A stretch of 54,921 nucleotides of DNA. Source: Acidimicrobiia bacterium. Its GTDB lineage: Bacteria > Actinomycetota > Acidimicrobiia > IMCC26256 > JAMXLJ01. Below are positions 42,229-49,904 of the stretch, one piece after another (position 1 is the first letter of the stretch; each line of letters opens with the position of its first letter). A model generated the notes under the pieces. It was not told the origin of the DNA. It saw nothing but the letters and a program-made list of their open reading frames with translations, and ran no database searches. The translations under genes were made by a program, and so were the position numbers. The DNA lies in NCBI GenBank assembly GCA_035651955.1, contig DASRES010000072.1, positions 1 to 54,921 on the forward strand, in the 5' to 3' direction.

Positions 42229-43076
42229 TGCCCGACATGACACCCGGGGTCCCGAGCGCGTTGTCGCCGCTCGTTCGGCGGATCGTGGCGCCGAACCCGG
42301 GGCCGATGACGGGGCCGGGCACCAACACGTACCTCGTCGGGATCGACGAGGTCGCGGTGATCGATCCGGGGCCCGACGACGCGCGCCACGTCGACGCGAT
42401 CATCGGCGCGTCGATGCGCGAGCGCGTCCGCTGGGTCGTTCTCACGCACACGCACCCCGACCACATGCCGGCCGCGACGCGCGTCGTCGAGGCGACGGGC
42501 GCCGAGGTGCTCGCGTACAGCAATCGCCTGCAGCCCGGTGCGGGCGAGGGCGAGGTCATGGTGCACGTCGACCGCACCATCGGTGAGGGCGACGTGATCG
42601 AGGGCACCGAGTGGGGCCTGGAGGTGCTGCACACGCCCGGTCACTCGCCCGACCACCTGTGCTTCCTGCTCGAGGAGGAGCGGGTGCTGTTCACGGGCGA
42701 CACCGTCCTCGACGGGACGACGAGCGTCGTGAACCCGTCTCGCGGCGGCGACCTCGCGCAGTATCTCGCGACGCTCGAGCGGCTCCGCAAGATGCGCATC
42801 TCACGGATCTGTCCGGGGCACGGTGACGTCATCGACGAGCCGCGCGCGCGGCTGACCGAGTACCTCGAGCACCGCGCGATGCGCGAGAAGCAGGTGCTCG
42901 CCGTGCTCGCCGACGGCCCGGCCCGCATCCGCGACATCGTCGAGCGCGTGTATCCCGACATCGTTCCCGAGCTGCAGGAGATGGCGGGCAACCAGGTGTA
43001 CGCGCAGCTCCTGAAGCTGCGTGCCGACGGTCGCGTGCTCGGCCGCGACACGCGCTCGATCTGGAAGCTCGCGTAG
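42228..43076 (+). CDS. Metallo-beta-lactamase-fold hydrolase (LACTB2-like)
   Basis: This 282-residue cytoplasmic hydrolase has the zinc-binding signature VVLTHTHPDHMPAATRVV, His in LHTPGHSPDHLC, Asp in FTGDTVLDGTTSV and His in ICPGHGDVI. A C-terminal winged-helix-like region (IRDIVERVYPD, YAQLLKLRADGRV) is typical of LACTB2-type members, some of which cut RNA. The substrate is unproven. It converges on mrp two bp away. Confidence 0.9.
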   Translation: MPDMTPGVPSALSPLVRRIVAPNPGPMTGPGTNTYLVGIDEVAVIDPGPDDARHVDAIIGASMRERVRWVVLTHTHPDHMPAATRVVEATGAEVLAYSNRLQPGAGEGEVMVHVDRTIGEGDVIEGTEWGLEVLHTPGHSPDHLCFLLEEERVLFTGDTVLDGTTSVVNPSRGGDLAQYLATLERLRKMRISRICPGHGDVIDEPRARLTEYLEHRAMREKQVLAVLADGPARIRDIVERVYPDIVPELQEMAGNQVYAQLLKLRADGRVLGRDTRSIWKLA

Positions 43077-43078
43077 CG

Positions 43079-44311
43079 CTACTTCGCGGGCACCGGGCCG
43101 AGCTTCGCCTCCGCCAGCTCGAAGATCCGTGCGGTGCAACCCGCCATCTCGATCGGCGGCAGCAGCTCGCCGCTGACACGTGCCGCCAGCCGGCGGAACG
43201 CGTCGGCGGCCGCGCTCTGCGGCGCGTCGAGCACGACGGGCCGCCCGCGGTCGCCACCCGTCGACACCGCCGGCTCGAGCGGGATCTCGCCCACGAGCGG
43301 TGCGCCGATCTCCGTCGCGAGCGCGGTGCCGCCGCCCTCGCCGAACACCGCGAACGACTCGCCCGACGGCGTGACGAACCGGCTCATGTTCTCGACGACG
43401 CCCACGACCTTCATGTACGACCGGTGCGCCATGTCCGCGACGCGCACCGCGACCTTCTGCGCCGCGAGCGCGGGTGTCGTCACCACCAGCATCTCGGCCT
43501 GCGGGAGCAGTCGCGCGAGCGCCATCTGGATGTCGCCCGTGCCCGGCGGCATGTCGACGAGCAGGTAGTCGAGGTCGCCCCACCGGACCTTCACGAGGAA
43601 TTCCTCGACCGCCTTCGCGAGGATCAGGCCCCGCCACATCAGCGCGGTGCCCTCGTCGTCGACGAGCAACCCCATCGACACGACCTTGAGCAGCCCGCTC
43701 GTGCCGTCGCCGGGGACCTCGACCTCGTGCGGGTGGATCTTCCCGTCCGCACCACCGAGCCGTCCGCCGACGCCGAGCATCCGCGGGACGCTGAACCCCC
43801 AGATGTCGGCGTCGAGCACACCGACCGTGCGGCCCTCGGCCGCGAGCGCGGCCGCGAGGTTGACGGTGACCGACGACTTGCCGACACCACCCTTGCCGCT
43901 CGCGACGGCGAGGACGCGCGCCGTCGCCGGGACCTCGGTGGGCTGCGCCTGCTCGCGCGCGTTCCAGCGCGCGCGCTGCATCACGGCGCGCTTCTGCTCG
44001 GCGGTCATCTCGCCGTACTCGACGCGCACGTCGGTGACGCCGGGCAGCGCGCCGACCTTCGACTCGACCTCGGCCTTGATCTGCCCGCGCAACGGGCAGC
44101 CCGCGGTCGTGAGCGCGACCGTGACGGTCACCGTGCCGTCCGCGGCCACGTCGACGTCGCGGACCATGTCGAGCTCCACGACGTCCGCGCGCAGCTCCGG
44201 ATCGATCACGCCGCGCAGGACCCGCCGGACGGCGTCCGCGGGCGGCGGGGGCGCGCTCGTCCGGTGGATCGGGGCGTCGGGGTCGTTCGGGTCGACGTGG
44301 TCGGGGCTCAT
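43079..44311 (-). CDS. Mrp/NBP35-type Fe-S carrier P-loop ATPase
   Basis: This 410-residue protein has an N-terminal MIP18/DUF59 domain (about 15-100, DADGTV-type strands and TTAGCPLRGQIKAEVE) fused to a Mrp ATPase. The ATPase motifs are VASGKGGVGKSSVTVNLAAA, LDADIWGFSVPRMLG, DYLLVDMPPGTGDIQMALAR and GVVENMSRFVTPSGE. It should insert or carry Fe-S clusters in the cytoplasm. ATG 44311 is preferred over the GTG at 44332, which directly abuts a TAGACT hexamer. It is divergent from a SufR-like regulator, beside erpA. Confidence 0.92.
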   Translation of the reverse strand: MSPDHVDPNDPDAPIHRTSAPPPPADAVRRVLRGVIDPELRADVVELDMVRDVDVAADGTVTVTVALTTAGCPLRGQIKAEVESKVGALPGVTDVRVEYGEMTAEQKRAVMQRARWNAREQAQPTEVPATARVLAVASGKGGVGKSSVTVNLAAALAAEGRTVGVLDADIWGFSVPRMLGVGGRLGGADGKIHPHEVEVPGDGTSGLLKVVSMGLLVDDEGTALMWRGLILAKAVEEFLVKVRWGDLDYLLVDMPPGTGDIQMALARLLPQAEMLVVTTPALAAQKVAVRVADMAHRSYMKVVGVVENMSRFVTPSGESFAVFGEGGGTALATEIGAPLVGEIPLEPAVSTGGDRGRPVVLDAPQSAAADAFRRLAARVSGELLPPIEMAGCTARIFELAEAKLGPVPAK

Positions 44312-44332
44312 GCCGTGCGGCTCAATAAACAC

Positions 44333-44338
44333 AGTCTA
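44333..44338 (-). promoter_or_regulatory. -10 element TAGACT for mrp
   Basis: The minus-strand TAGACT lies 21 nt before the ATG at 44311, so a leader of about 14 nt is expected; AT-rich sequence follows. Confidence 0.5.
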
Positions 44339-44365
44339 AGGCTTGGAAATGGGGGTGCTGGCAGG

Positions 44366-44371
44366 TACCGT
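44366..44371 (+). promoter_or_regulatory. -10 element TACCGT for the SufR-like gene
   Basis: TACCGT ends 6 nt before the GTG at 44378. With the mrp element it makes a 66-bp divergent regulatory region. Confidence 0.55.
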
Positions 44372-44377
44372 CACGAT

Positions 44378-45136
44378 GTGGGTCTCGACGTTCGCCGCGA
44401 CGATCGGCCCGACGATCGCCGCGACGATCGCCGCGACGATCGCGCCGAAGCCGGCGAGAGCGCCGGTCTCGACATCGACGTCCTGAAGGCGCTCGGTGAC
44501 GAGACCCGGTACGCGATGTACCGCGTGATGGCGTCGGCCAGCTCGCCGCTGTCCGCGCAGGAGCTCGCCGAGGGCCTCGGTCTGCACCCGAACACCGTGC
44601 GGCTCCACCTCGAGCGTCTGCGCGAGGCGGGCCTCGTCGAGGTCGAGGCCGTCCACCGCGGGACGGTCGGGCGGCCCCAGCACCGCTACTCGCTGGCGCC
44701 GGGCGCGCCCGGGCTCGGGCTCGACCCACCCGCCCACGCGGTGCTGGCCGGCCTGCTCGCGGCGCTCGCGACGCGGGCGGGCGCCGCCGGCGACGACGCC
44801 GCGCGGACGGGGTTCGCGTGGGGCGCCGAGGCGGCCAAGCGGACGCGCACCCACAGCTGCCTCCGGGCGCTGCAGGCCGAGCTGACGCGCCTCGGCTTCG
44901 ACCCGCTCGCCGCCCGCGACGATCCCGGCGAGGCGGGGACCCGGATCGAGTTCCTCCGCTGCCCGTTCCGCGAGCTCGCCGAGGCCTATCCCGAGCTCGT
45001 GTGCCAGCTCCATCGCGGCTTGTGCGAAGGCGTGGTGAGCGCCGTCGGCGGGGGAAGAGTCGAGGAGTTCGGCGCGTTGCACGACAACGAGCCGTGCCAC
45101 GTCGTCGTGGCCCCTGGGTATCCTGAATCCGACTGA
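44378..45136 (+). CDS. SufR-like winged-helix regulator with C-terminal cysteines
   Basis: This 252-residue regulator has an unusual charged N-terminus (RRDDRPDDRRDDRRDDR) from a 12-bp repeat, then a winged helix (DVLKALGDETRYAMYRVMAS, LAEGLGLHPNTVRLHLERLR). The C-terminal half carries FLRCPFRELAEAYPELVC, a third Cys in HRGLCEGV and a fourth in NEPCHVVV, as in Fe-S-sensing SufR-type regulators. Between mrp and erpA it most likely controls Fe-S assembly genes. The GTG start is set by the leaderless promoter; the long upstream open frame is antisense to mrp. Confidence 0.85.
   Translation: MGLDVRRDDRPDDRRDDRRDDRAEAGESAGLDIDVLKALGDETRYAMYRVMASASSPLSAQELAEGLGLHPNTVRLHLERLREAGLVEVEAVHRGTVGRPQHRYSLAPGAPGLGLDPPAHAVLAGLLAALATRAGAAGDDAARTGFAWGAEAAKRTRTHSCLRALQAELTRLGFDPLAARDDPGEAGTRIEFLRCPFRELAEAYPELVCQLHRGLCEGVVSAVGGGRVEEFGALHDNEPCHVVVAPGYPESD
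44396..44443 (+). repeat. Four tandem 12-bp repeats inside the SufR-like gene
   Basis: Units of CGCGACGATCGC (two exact, two with one or two changes) lie 18-65 nt into the CDS. Each holds a CGATCG palindrome and encodes Arg-Arg-Asp-Asp. It could be expansion-prone coding sequence or DNA sites just downstream of the promoter. Confidence 0.7.
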
Positions 45137-45160
45137 GACGTCCCCCGAGGAGCGACATCG

Positions 45161-45511
45161 ATGTTCACCGTCACCGACGCCGGAGCCGTGTTCAGCCTCA
45201 CTGACGCCGCCGCCGAGAAGGTGAAGAACCTCATGGCGGCCGAGGAGAACGGTGAGACGCTGGCGCTGCGGGTCGCCGTTCGGCCCGGCGGCTGCTCGGG
45301 GTTCAGCTACGAGATGTTCTTCGACAGCGACGTCGCCGCGGACGACGCCGTCTCGGAGTGGAACGGCGTGAAGGTCGTCATCGATCCCGCCAGCGCGCCG
45401 ATGCTGCAGGGCGCCACGCTCGACTACCGCGACGGCCTGCAGGGCGCGGGCTTCGCGATCAACAACCCGAACGCGACACGCAGCTGCGGCTGCGGTCAGT
45501 CGTTCTCGTAG
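45161..45511 (+). CDS. erpA: Iron-sulfur cluster insertion protein ErpA/HesB
   Basis: This 116-residue A-type carrier has the three conserved Cys in RPGGCSGFSYEMFF and SCGCGQSFS. The rest (LTDAAAEKVKNLMAAEENGE, LQGATLDYRDGLQGAGFAIN) is standard for the family. It delivers Fe-S clusters to apo-enzymes, relevant to the many Fe-S proteins encoded here. A GAGGAG site lies 9 nt before the ATG, with a TATCCT promoter-like hexamer at 45118-45123. Confidence 0.94.
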   Translation: MFTVTDAGAVFSLTDAAAEKVKNLMAAEENGETLALRVAVRPGGCSGFSYEMFFDSDVAADDAVSEWNGVKVVIDPASAPMLQGATLDYRDGLQGAGFAINNPNATRSCGCGQSFS

Positions 45512-45587
45512 CCGAGCAAGCCCAGCAGCCCGCCGACGCGCCGGCTCCGCCGCGCGCGGATGTTCGCGGCGTTCGCGGAGGGCCCCG

Positions 45588-45593
45588 TATCCT
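45588..45593 (+). promoter_or_regulatory. -10 element TATCCT for the Fe-S/molybdenum-hydroxylase-like gene
   Basis: TATCCT ends 8 nt before the ATG at 45602; leaderless arrangement. Confidence 0.55.
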
Positions 45594-45601
45594 CCCGCGA
45601 G

Positions 45602-47332
45602 ATGTCGGAGACGCTCGAGTTCACCTGCGACGGCCGGCCGGTGACCGTGCCCGTGGAGCCGGGCGAGACGCTGCTCACGGTGCTGCGCGAACGGCTCGGC
45701 GTCCGCTCGGTGAAGGACGGCTGCGCGCCGCAAGGCCAGTGCGGGTGTTGCACGGTACTCGTTGACGGCGATGCGCGCGTCGCGTGTGTGACGCCCGCGA
45801 CCCGGGTGGCCGGCCGGTGCGTCACGACGGTCGACGGGCTCGATCCGGGCGTGCGCGACGCCTTCGCGGGCGCGTTCGTCGCGACGGGTGGTTCGCAGTG
45901 CGGGTTCTGCACGCCGGGAATCGTCGTCCGGTGCGCGGCCGCGGTCGCGAAGGGACGGAGCGCACCGGCCGAGGTCGATCGCGCGCTCGCCGCGCACCTG
46001 TGCCGGTGCACGGGCTGGCAGACGATCCGCGAGGCCGTCGAGTGTGTCGGCCGTGGCGACGCCCACGTCGAGGCCCGCGCGCGGGATCTCGACGCTGCCG
46101 GCGCGCGCGCGACGCTCGAGGGCGGCGTCGCGCAACGCGTCGGGACGGATGTCGTGCTCGGGCGGGGCGGCTTCGCCGACGACACCGCGCCGGCGGACGC
46201 GCTCGTCGCCGTCCCGCTGCCGCCCGGTTCCGGCGCCGACGGCATCGAGGCCGAGGGATTGGACTGGGTCGTCGCCGACTCGTTGCACGAGGCGCGCGCC
46301 CGCGCGGGAAAGGTGCAGGGGCGCCGTACGACGATCGAGGAGCGACCGCCGATCGCGCTGCCGGACCCCTGGGACGGCGGGGTGCGCCTCGCGACGAGCT
46401 GGGTCGAGCCCGCGTACCTCGAACCCGACGCGTCGTGGTGCGCGCCGGCTGGTGATCCCGCGTCGCCCCTCGCGAACGGTGGCGCGTTCGGCGGGAAGGC
46501 AGATTCCGTTGCGCCGGCCGCGGCCCGCGCGCTCGCCGATCGCTTCGGGCGTGCGGTGCGCGTCGTGCTCTCGCGCGAGGACGCCGTCCGTCTCGGCGCC
46601 AAGCGCCCGCCGATCGCGGCGCGCGCCCGCTACACCGACGGTGTCGTCGAGCTCGACGGCCTCGTCGCGCGCGGCGGCCGCGCCGCCTTCGAGGCTCTCG
46701 GCGCGTCCAGCCCCGGCCCCGCGCCCGTGCGCGCCTCGTGGCACGAGGTCGCGGTGGTGGGGCCGCCGGTCGGAACCGCGTTGCGCGCGGTGGGTCTCGC
46801 GGAGTCGGCCGTGCTCGTCGCGGGAGCGCTCGCAGAGGCGAGTGTCGAGCCGTCTGCGCTCGTCGGTGACGGACGGACTGCCGACGTCGCGCTCGACACG
46901 GTCGTGACGACGGGGGCGGGTGCGCTCGCCGGCGCGCGCGTCTCGCTCGATCGGGACGCGGCGGCGATCGATGCCGTCACCGTGCGGGTCGCGGCGGGTG
47001 ACGCGCTCGACGCCGTCACGTTGCGCTCGTACGTGATCGGCGCGGCGCACATGGCGCTCGGCTGGGTGCTGTCGGAGGCGATCGCGGTGGACCCGGACAC
47101 CGGCGACGTGCACGACCTGACGATCCGCTCGTTCGGCATTCTGCGCGCGCGTGACATGCCGCGCGTCGACGTCGAGATCGTCGACGACCCCGGACCGCCG
47201 CTCGCCGTGGCCGACGCCGCGTTCGCGGCCGTCGCGGCCGCGACTTGGAACGCGATCACTCGCGCCGACGGCGCGCGGCCCGAGACGTTCCCGGTGCGCA
47301 CCACGCGCGTCCACACGAGGAGCCCGCGATGA
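45602..47332 (+). CDS. Fusion of CoxS-like 2x[2Fe-2S] module with a shortened xanthine-dehydrogenase-like domain
   Basis: This 576-residue protein has residues 1-160 as a complete XDH/CO-dehydrogenase small-subunit module with eight Cys (DGCAPQGQCGCCTVLVDGD, SQCGFCTPGIVVR, HLCRCTGW). The remaining 415 residues resemble the molybdenum domain, normally about 750. LANGGAFGGKADSV and GAAHMALGWVLSEA are kept. The middle segment is missing, the cofactor Gln before EPAYLEP is absent and the catalytic Glu (GVGE) has no match near DDPGPPLAVADAAF. It probably cannot hydroxylate a substrate and may be an electron-transfer or assembly protein. ridA overlaps its stop. Confidence 0.82.
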   Translation: MSETLEFTCDGRPVTVPVEPGETLLTVLRERLGVRSVKDGCAPQGQCGCCTVLVDGDARVACVTPATRVAGRCVTTVDGLDPGVRDAFAGAFVATGGSQCGFCTPGIVVRCAAAVAKGRSAPAEVDRALAAHLCRCTGWQTIREAVECVGRGDAHVEARARDLDAAGARATLEGGVAQRVGTDVVLGRGGFADDTAPADALVAVPLPPGSGADGIEAEGLDWVVADSLHEARARAGKVQGRRTTIEERPPIALPDPWDGGVRLATSWVEPAYLEPDASWCAPAGDPASPLANGGAFGGKADSVAPAAARALADRFGRAVRVVLSREDAVRLGAKRPPIAARARYTDGVVELDGLVARGGRAAFEALGASSPGPAPVRASWHEVAVVGPPVGTALRAVGLAESAVLVAGALAEASVEPSALVGDGRTADVALDTVVTTGAGALAGARVSLDRDAAAIDAVTVRVAAGDALDAVTLRSYVIGAAHMALGWVLSEAIAVDPDTGDVHDLTIRSFGILRARDMPRVDVEIVDDPGPPLAVADAAFAAVAAATWNAITRADGARPETFPVRTTRVHTRSPR

Positions 47333-47721
47333 CGGTCGAACCCGTGCCCACCCCGAGCGCGCCGCCCGTGGCCGGGCCCTACGCACCCGCGGTGCGCGCG
47401 GGCGACTGGCTGGTGCTCGCTGGCCAGCTCGGTCTCGATCCCGCTACCGGACGCCTCGCCGAAGGAACGCGCGCGCAGGCCGAGCAGGCGATGCGCAACG
47501 TCGAGGCTGTCCTGCGCGACTGCGGCGCGTCGATGCGCGACGTCGCGAAGACGACCGTCTTCGTGACCGATCTGGGCGACTTCGCCGCCGTCAACGACGT
47601 CTACGGCGCGGCCTTCGCGGACCACCGTCCTGCGCGCAGCACCGTGCAGGTCGCCGCGCTTCCCGGTGGCGCGCGCGTGGAGGTCGAGGTGTGGGCGTAC
47701 GTGCCGCACGGGCTAGGGTGA
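47329..47721 (+). CDS. RidA/YjgF family enamine/imine deaminase
   Basis: This 130-residue protein has the RidA core VAGPYAPAVRAGDWLVLAGQ, MRNVEAVLRDCGASMRDVAK and VYGAAFADHRPARSTVQVAA. The Arg in PARST matches the carboxylate-binding Arg of active RidA. It should hydrolyse reactive enamine/imine intermediates from PLP enzymes or amine oxidation. The ATG overlaps the previous stop (ATGA), so it is co-expressed with the Fe-S/molybdenum fusion. Confidence 0.92.
   Translation: MTVEPVPTPSAPPVAGPYAPAVRAGDWLVLAGQLGLDPATGRLAEGTRAQAEQAMRNVEAVLRDCGASMRDVAKTTVFVTDLGDFAAVNDVYGAAFADHRPARSTVQVAALPGGARVEVEVWAYVPHGLG
47714..47719 (+). promoter_or_regulatory. -10 element TAGGGT for the 47-residue gene
   Basis: TAGGGT overlaps the end of ridA and ends 6 nt before a GTG at 47726. 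Confidence 0.5.
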
Positions 47722-47725
47722 CGGC

Positions 47726-47869
47726 GTGCTCGGCGTCGTCGTGATCGTGGTCGCGATGGTGATCGTGATGCCCGTCATCCTGTTCCTCGTCGGCGGGCTG
47801 TGGAGCGCGCTGATCGGGTGGATGCTCGCCGACGACGCCGACGAGCGCGCCGAGGGTCAGCCCGCGTAG
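47726..47869 (+). CDS. 47-residue single-pass membrane protein
   Basis: A leaderless GTG opens an ORF reading VLGVVVIVVAMVIVMPVILF then LVGGLWSALIGWML and an acidic tail ADDADERAEGQPA. One long hydrophobic helix followed by an Asp/Glu-rich cytoplasmic end is typical of small membrane proteins. The promoter and strong codon bias support it. No family was recognised. Confidence 0.6.
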   Translation: MLGVVVIVVAMVIVMPVILFLVGGLWSALIGWMLADDADERAEGQPA

Positions 47870-47881
47870 CTGCCCGCGCGG

Positions 47882-49033
47882 TCAGTCGCCGCCGCCACCG
47901 TCTCCGTGCCGCCCGTGTGTGCTGCCGTCGTGGCCTCGCGGGAGCTTCGTCTCGGGGCGCGCGCGTCGGGGTGAGGTCGTGACGACGACGGGCTGCACGG
48001 TCGTCGGCGGCGGAGCGCTCGTCGTGGTCGTCGTCGTCACCGAGCTGCGCGTCGTGCGCGGCGGCGGTGATGCGGGCGCGTCGCCGCCGTGTGCCGCGAC
48101 GAGCGAGCCGGTCAGGGCGGCGACCGCGAGCGCCGCGGTGCCGAGCAGCGCGACCGTCCGCCGGCGGCGGCGCGAGCCTCGCCGCTCGCCGACGACGGGG
48201 AGCGGCGCGGTCGTGCTCGCCGGTGACAGCGTCACGGGCGCGGTCGCCGTTGCTCCGAGCGCGGCGAGCTCGCCCGCGACGTCGCCGGCGGTGGGCCGCG
48301 TCGACGGATCGCGCGCGGTCATGCGACACAGCAGCGCCGCCCAGCGCTCGGGGACGTTCGTGGGGAGCTCGGGGTCCCGGACGAGCCGCGCCACCGCGAC
48401 CTCCCCGGCCGGGCCGTCGAACGCGCGCCGGCCGGTGAGACACTCGATCATCACGAGCCCGAGCGCGTAGACGTCGACCGCGCTCGACGCGGCACGCCCG
48501 TCCACCTGCTCGGGTGCGAGATAGGCGGCGGTCCCGACGGTCATGCCCGTCGACGTCAGCGCGACGTCGCCCACCTTCGCGATGCCGAAGTCGGCGAGCT
48601 GCGCGTGGGAGTCGTCGGTGACGAAGATGTTGCCCGGCTTCACGTCGCGATGGACGATGCCGCGCGCGTGGACGTATGCGAGCGCGTCCGCGACATCGGT
48701 CGCGATGCGCGCGGTCTGCTCGGTCGTCAGCGGGCCCGACCGAAGACGGTCTGCGAGCGTCGGCTCCTCGCGGAGCTCGAGCACGAGGAAGCGGCCCTGG
48801 TGCTCGTCGGTTCCCGCGTCGAGGAGTCGTACGAGGTTCGGATGGTGGAGCGCGGCGAGGGTCTGGACCTCACCGTCGAAGCGCGCGCGGTCACCGTCCT
48901 CGCGCAGGATCTTGACCGCGACGTCGCGCTCGAGGCGCGCGTCGATTGCGCGGTGGACGTCGGCCATGCCGCCGCGCGCGAGCAGCGCGGTCAGGCGGTA
49001 GCGGCCGGCGAGGACGGGCGGGGGCGACGACAT
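47882..49033 (-). CDS. PknB-type membrane Ser/Thr protein kinase
   Basis: This 383-residue protein has a kinase domain (about 11-260) with a glycine loop (LLARGGMADVHRA), the catalytic Lys in RDVAVKILRE, HRDVKPGNIFVTD, LADFGIAKVG and TAAYLAPEQVDGRA. One transmembrane helix follows (about 285-305) and an extracytoplasmic Ser/Thr/Pro-rich tail without PASTA repeats. All catalytic residues are present, so it should be active; its ligand and targets are unknown. GGGAG lies about 10 nt before the ATG. It lies next to the GlnR-like gene. Confidence 0.92.
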   Translation of the reverse strand: MSSPPPVLAGRYRLTALLARGGMADVHRAIDARLERDVAVKILREDGDRARFDGEVQTLAALHHPNLVRLLDAGTDEHQGRFLVLELREEPTLADRLRSGPLTTEQTARIATDVADALAYVHARGIVHRDVKPGNIFVTDDSHAQLADFGIAKVGDVALTSTGMTVGTAAYLAPEQVDGRAASSAVDVYALGLVMIECLTGRRAFDGPAGEVAVARLVRDPELPTNVPERWAALLCRMTARDPSTRPTAGDVAGELAALGATATAPVTLSPASTTAPLPVVGERRGSRRRRRTVALLGTAALAVAALTGSLVAAHGGDAPASPPPRTTRSSVTTTTTTSAPPPTTVQPVVVTTSPRRARPETKLPRGHDGSTHGRHGDGGGGD

Positions 49034-49106
49034 GATGCTCGGCTCCCAGCTGTACCCGCGGTCGGTGCCGGCCGAACGCGCGGGCCGGTGTCCCCGGGGT
49101 GACAGG

Positions 49107-49832
49107 CTACGAGACGTCGGCGGGCGTGGCGTCGGTGCCCGGGAGCCAGCGCGCCTGGCCGAACCGGTAGCCCACCGACCGGACCGTCTGGATCAGCGGT
49201 GCGTGCTCCTCGCCGAGCTTCGCCCGCAACCGTCGGACGTGCACGTCGACCGTGCGCGCACCGCCGTAGTACTCGTATCCCCACACACGCGACAGCAGCT
49301 GCTCGCGCGTGAACACCTTGCCCGGGTGCAGCGCGAGGAACTTCAGCAGCTCGTACTCCATGTACGTGAGGTCCAGAGGCCGCCCACCGAGCCCGGCCTG
49401 GTAGGTCTCGAGGTTGAGCACGAGCTCGCCGTACTCGACGATCTCCGGCCGGCTCGAGTGACCGGCGCGCCAGAACAGGTGTCGCAGACGGGCCTCGACC
49501 TCCTGCGGGTGGAACGGTGACAGGCAGAAGTCGTCGAAGAGGTCTTCGCGCAGCTCGAGCTCGCTGAGCTGCGCGCCGCTGACGAGCAGGAGGATCGGCT
49601 CGACCGCGGTGTCGCGCCGGCGCAGCACACGACACACCGCGAACGCGTCGTCCGGCGACGCATCCGCGCACACGACCGCGCCCAGCCAACCGTCGGACGG
49701 CTCGTAGCGCGTCGCGCCCGCGGCGTTCGCGATGGCCTTCCACCGGTACCCGCACAGGTCCAGCGTCTGCGCGAGCAACGGCGGGGCCGGATCCGGGAAG
49801 ACGCACAGTGCACCGGTCGCCATGTCGGGCAC
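49107..49832 (-). CDS. glnR: GlnR-like orphan OmpR-family nitrogen regulator
   Basis: This 241-residue protein has an atypical receiver (residues 1-125) lacking the usual acidic pair (LCVFPDPAPP) and the conserved Lys (CLSPFHPQE), followed by a winged helix. The DNA-binding half (LDLTYMEYELLKFLALHPGK, VFTREQLLSRVWGYEYYGGA, RTVDVHVRRLRAKLGEEH) is very close to actinobacterial GlnR as I remember it. It should act without phosphorylation on nitrogen genes. It lies 72 bp downstream of glnA2 and 1.6 kb from glnA1. GGAGG supports the GTG at 49832. Confidence 0.82.
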   Translation of the reverse strand: MPDMATGALCVFPDPAPPLLAQTLDLCGYRWKAIANAAGATRYEPSDGWLGAVVCADASPDDAFAVCRVLRRRDTAVEPILLLVSGAQLSELELREDLFDDFCLSPFHPQEVEARLRHLFWRAGHSSRPEIVEYGELVLNLETYQAGLGGRPLDLTYMEYELLKFLALHPGKVFTREQLLSRVWGYEYYGGARTVDVHVRRLRAKLGEEHAPLIQTVRSVGYRFGQARWLPGTDATPADVS

Positions 49833-49904
49833 TATGCCTCCGCTCCCGGCGCGCGCGGTGCCGCTTCCCGGGGCGACGTCCGTCTGACGGCTCGCTCGCT
49901 CATC

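Noticed and set aside
44396-44443. CRISPR-like repeat
   Set aside because: Units are 12 bp, directly tandem, without spacers, and lie in frame in a gene.
44336-47386. 1,016-codon minus-strand open frame
   Set aside because: Shadow of the SufR-like, erpA and Fe-S fusion genes; Arg/Ala-rich with no recognisable fold.
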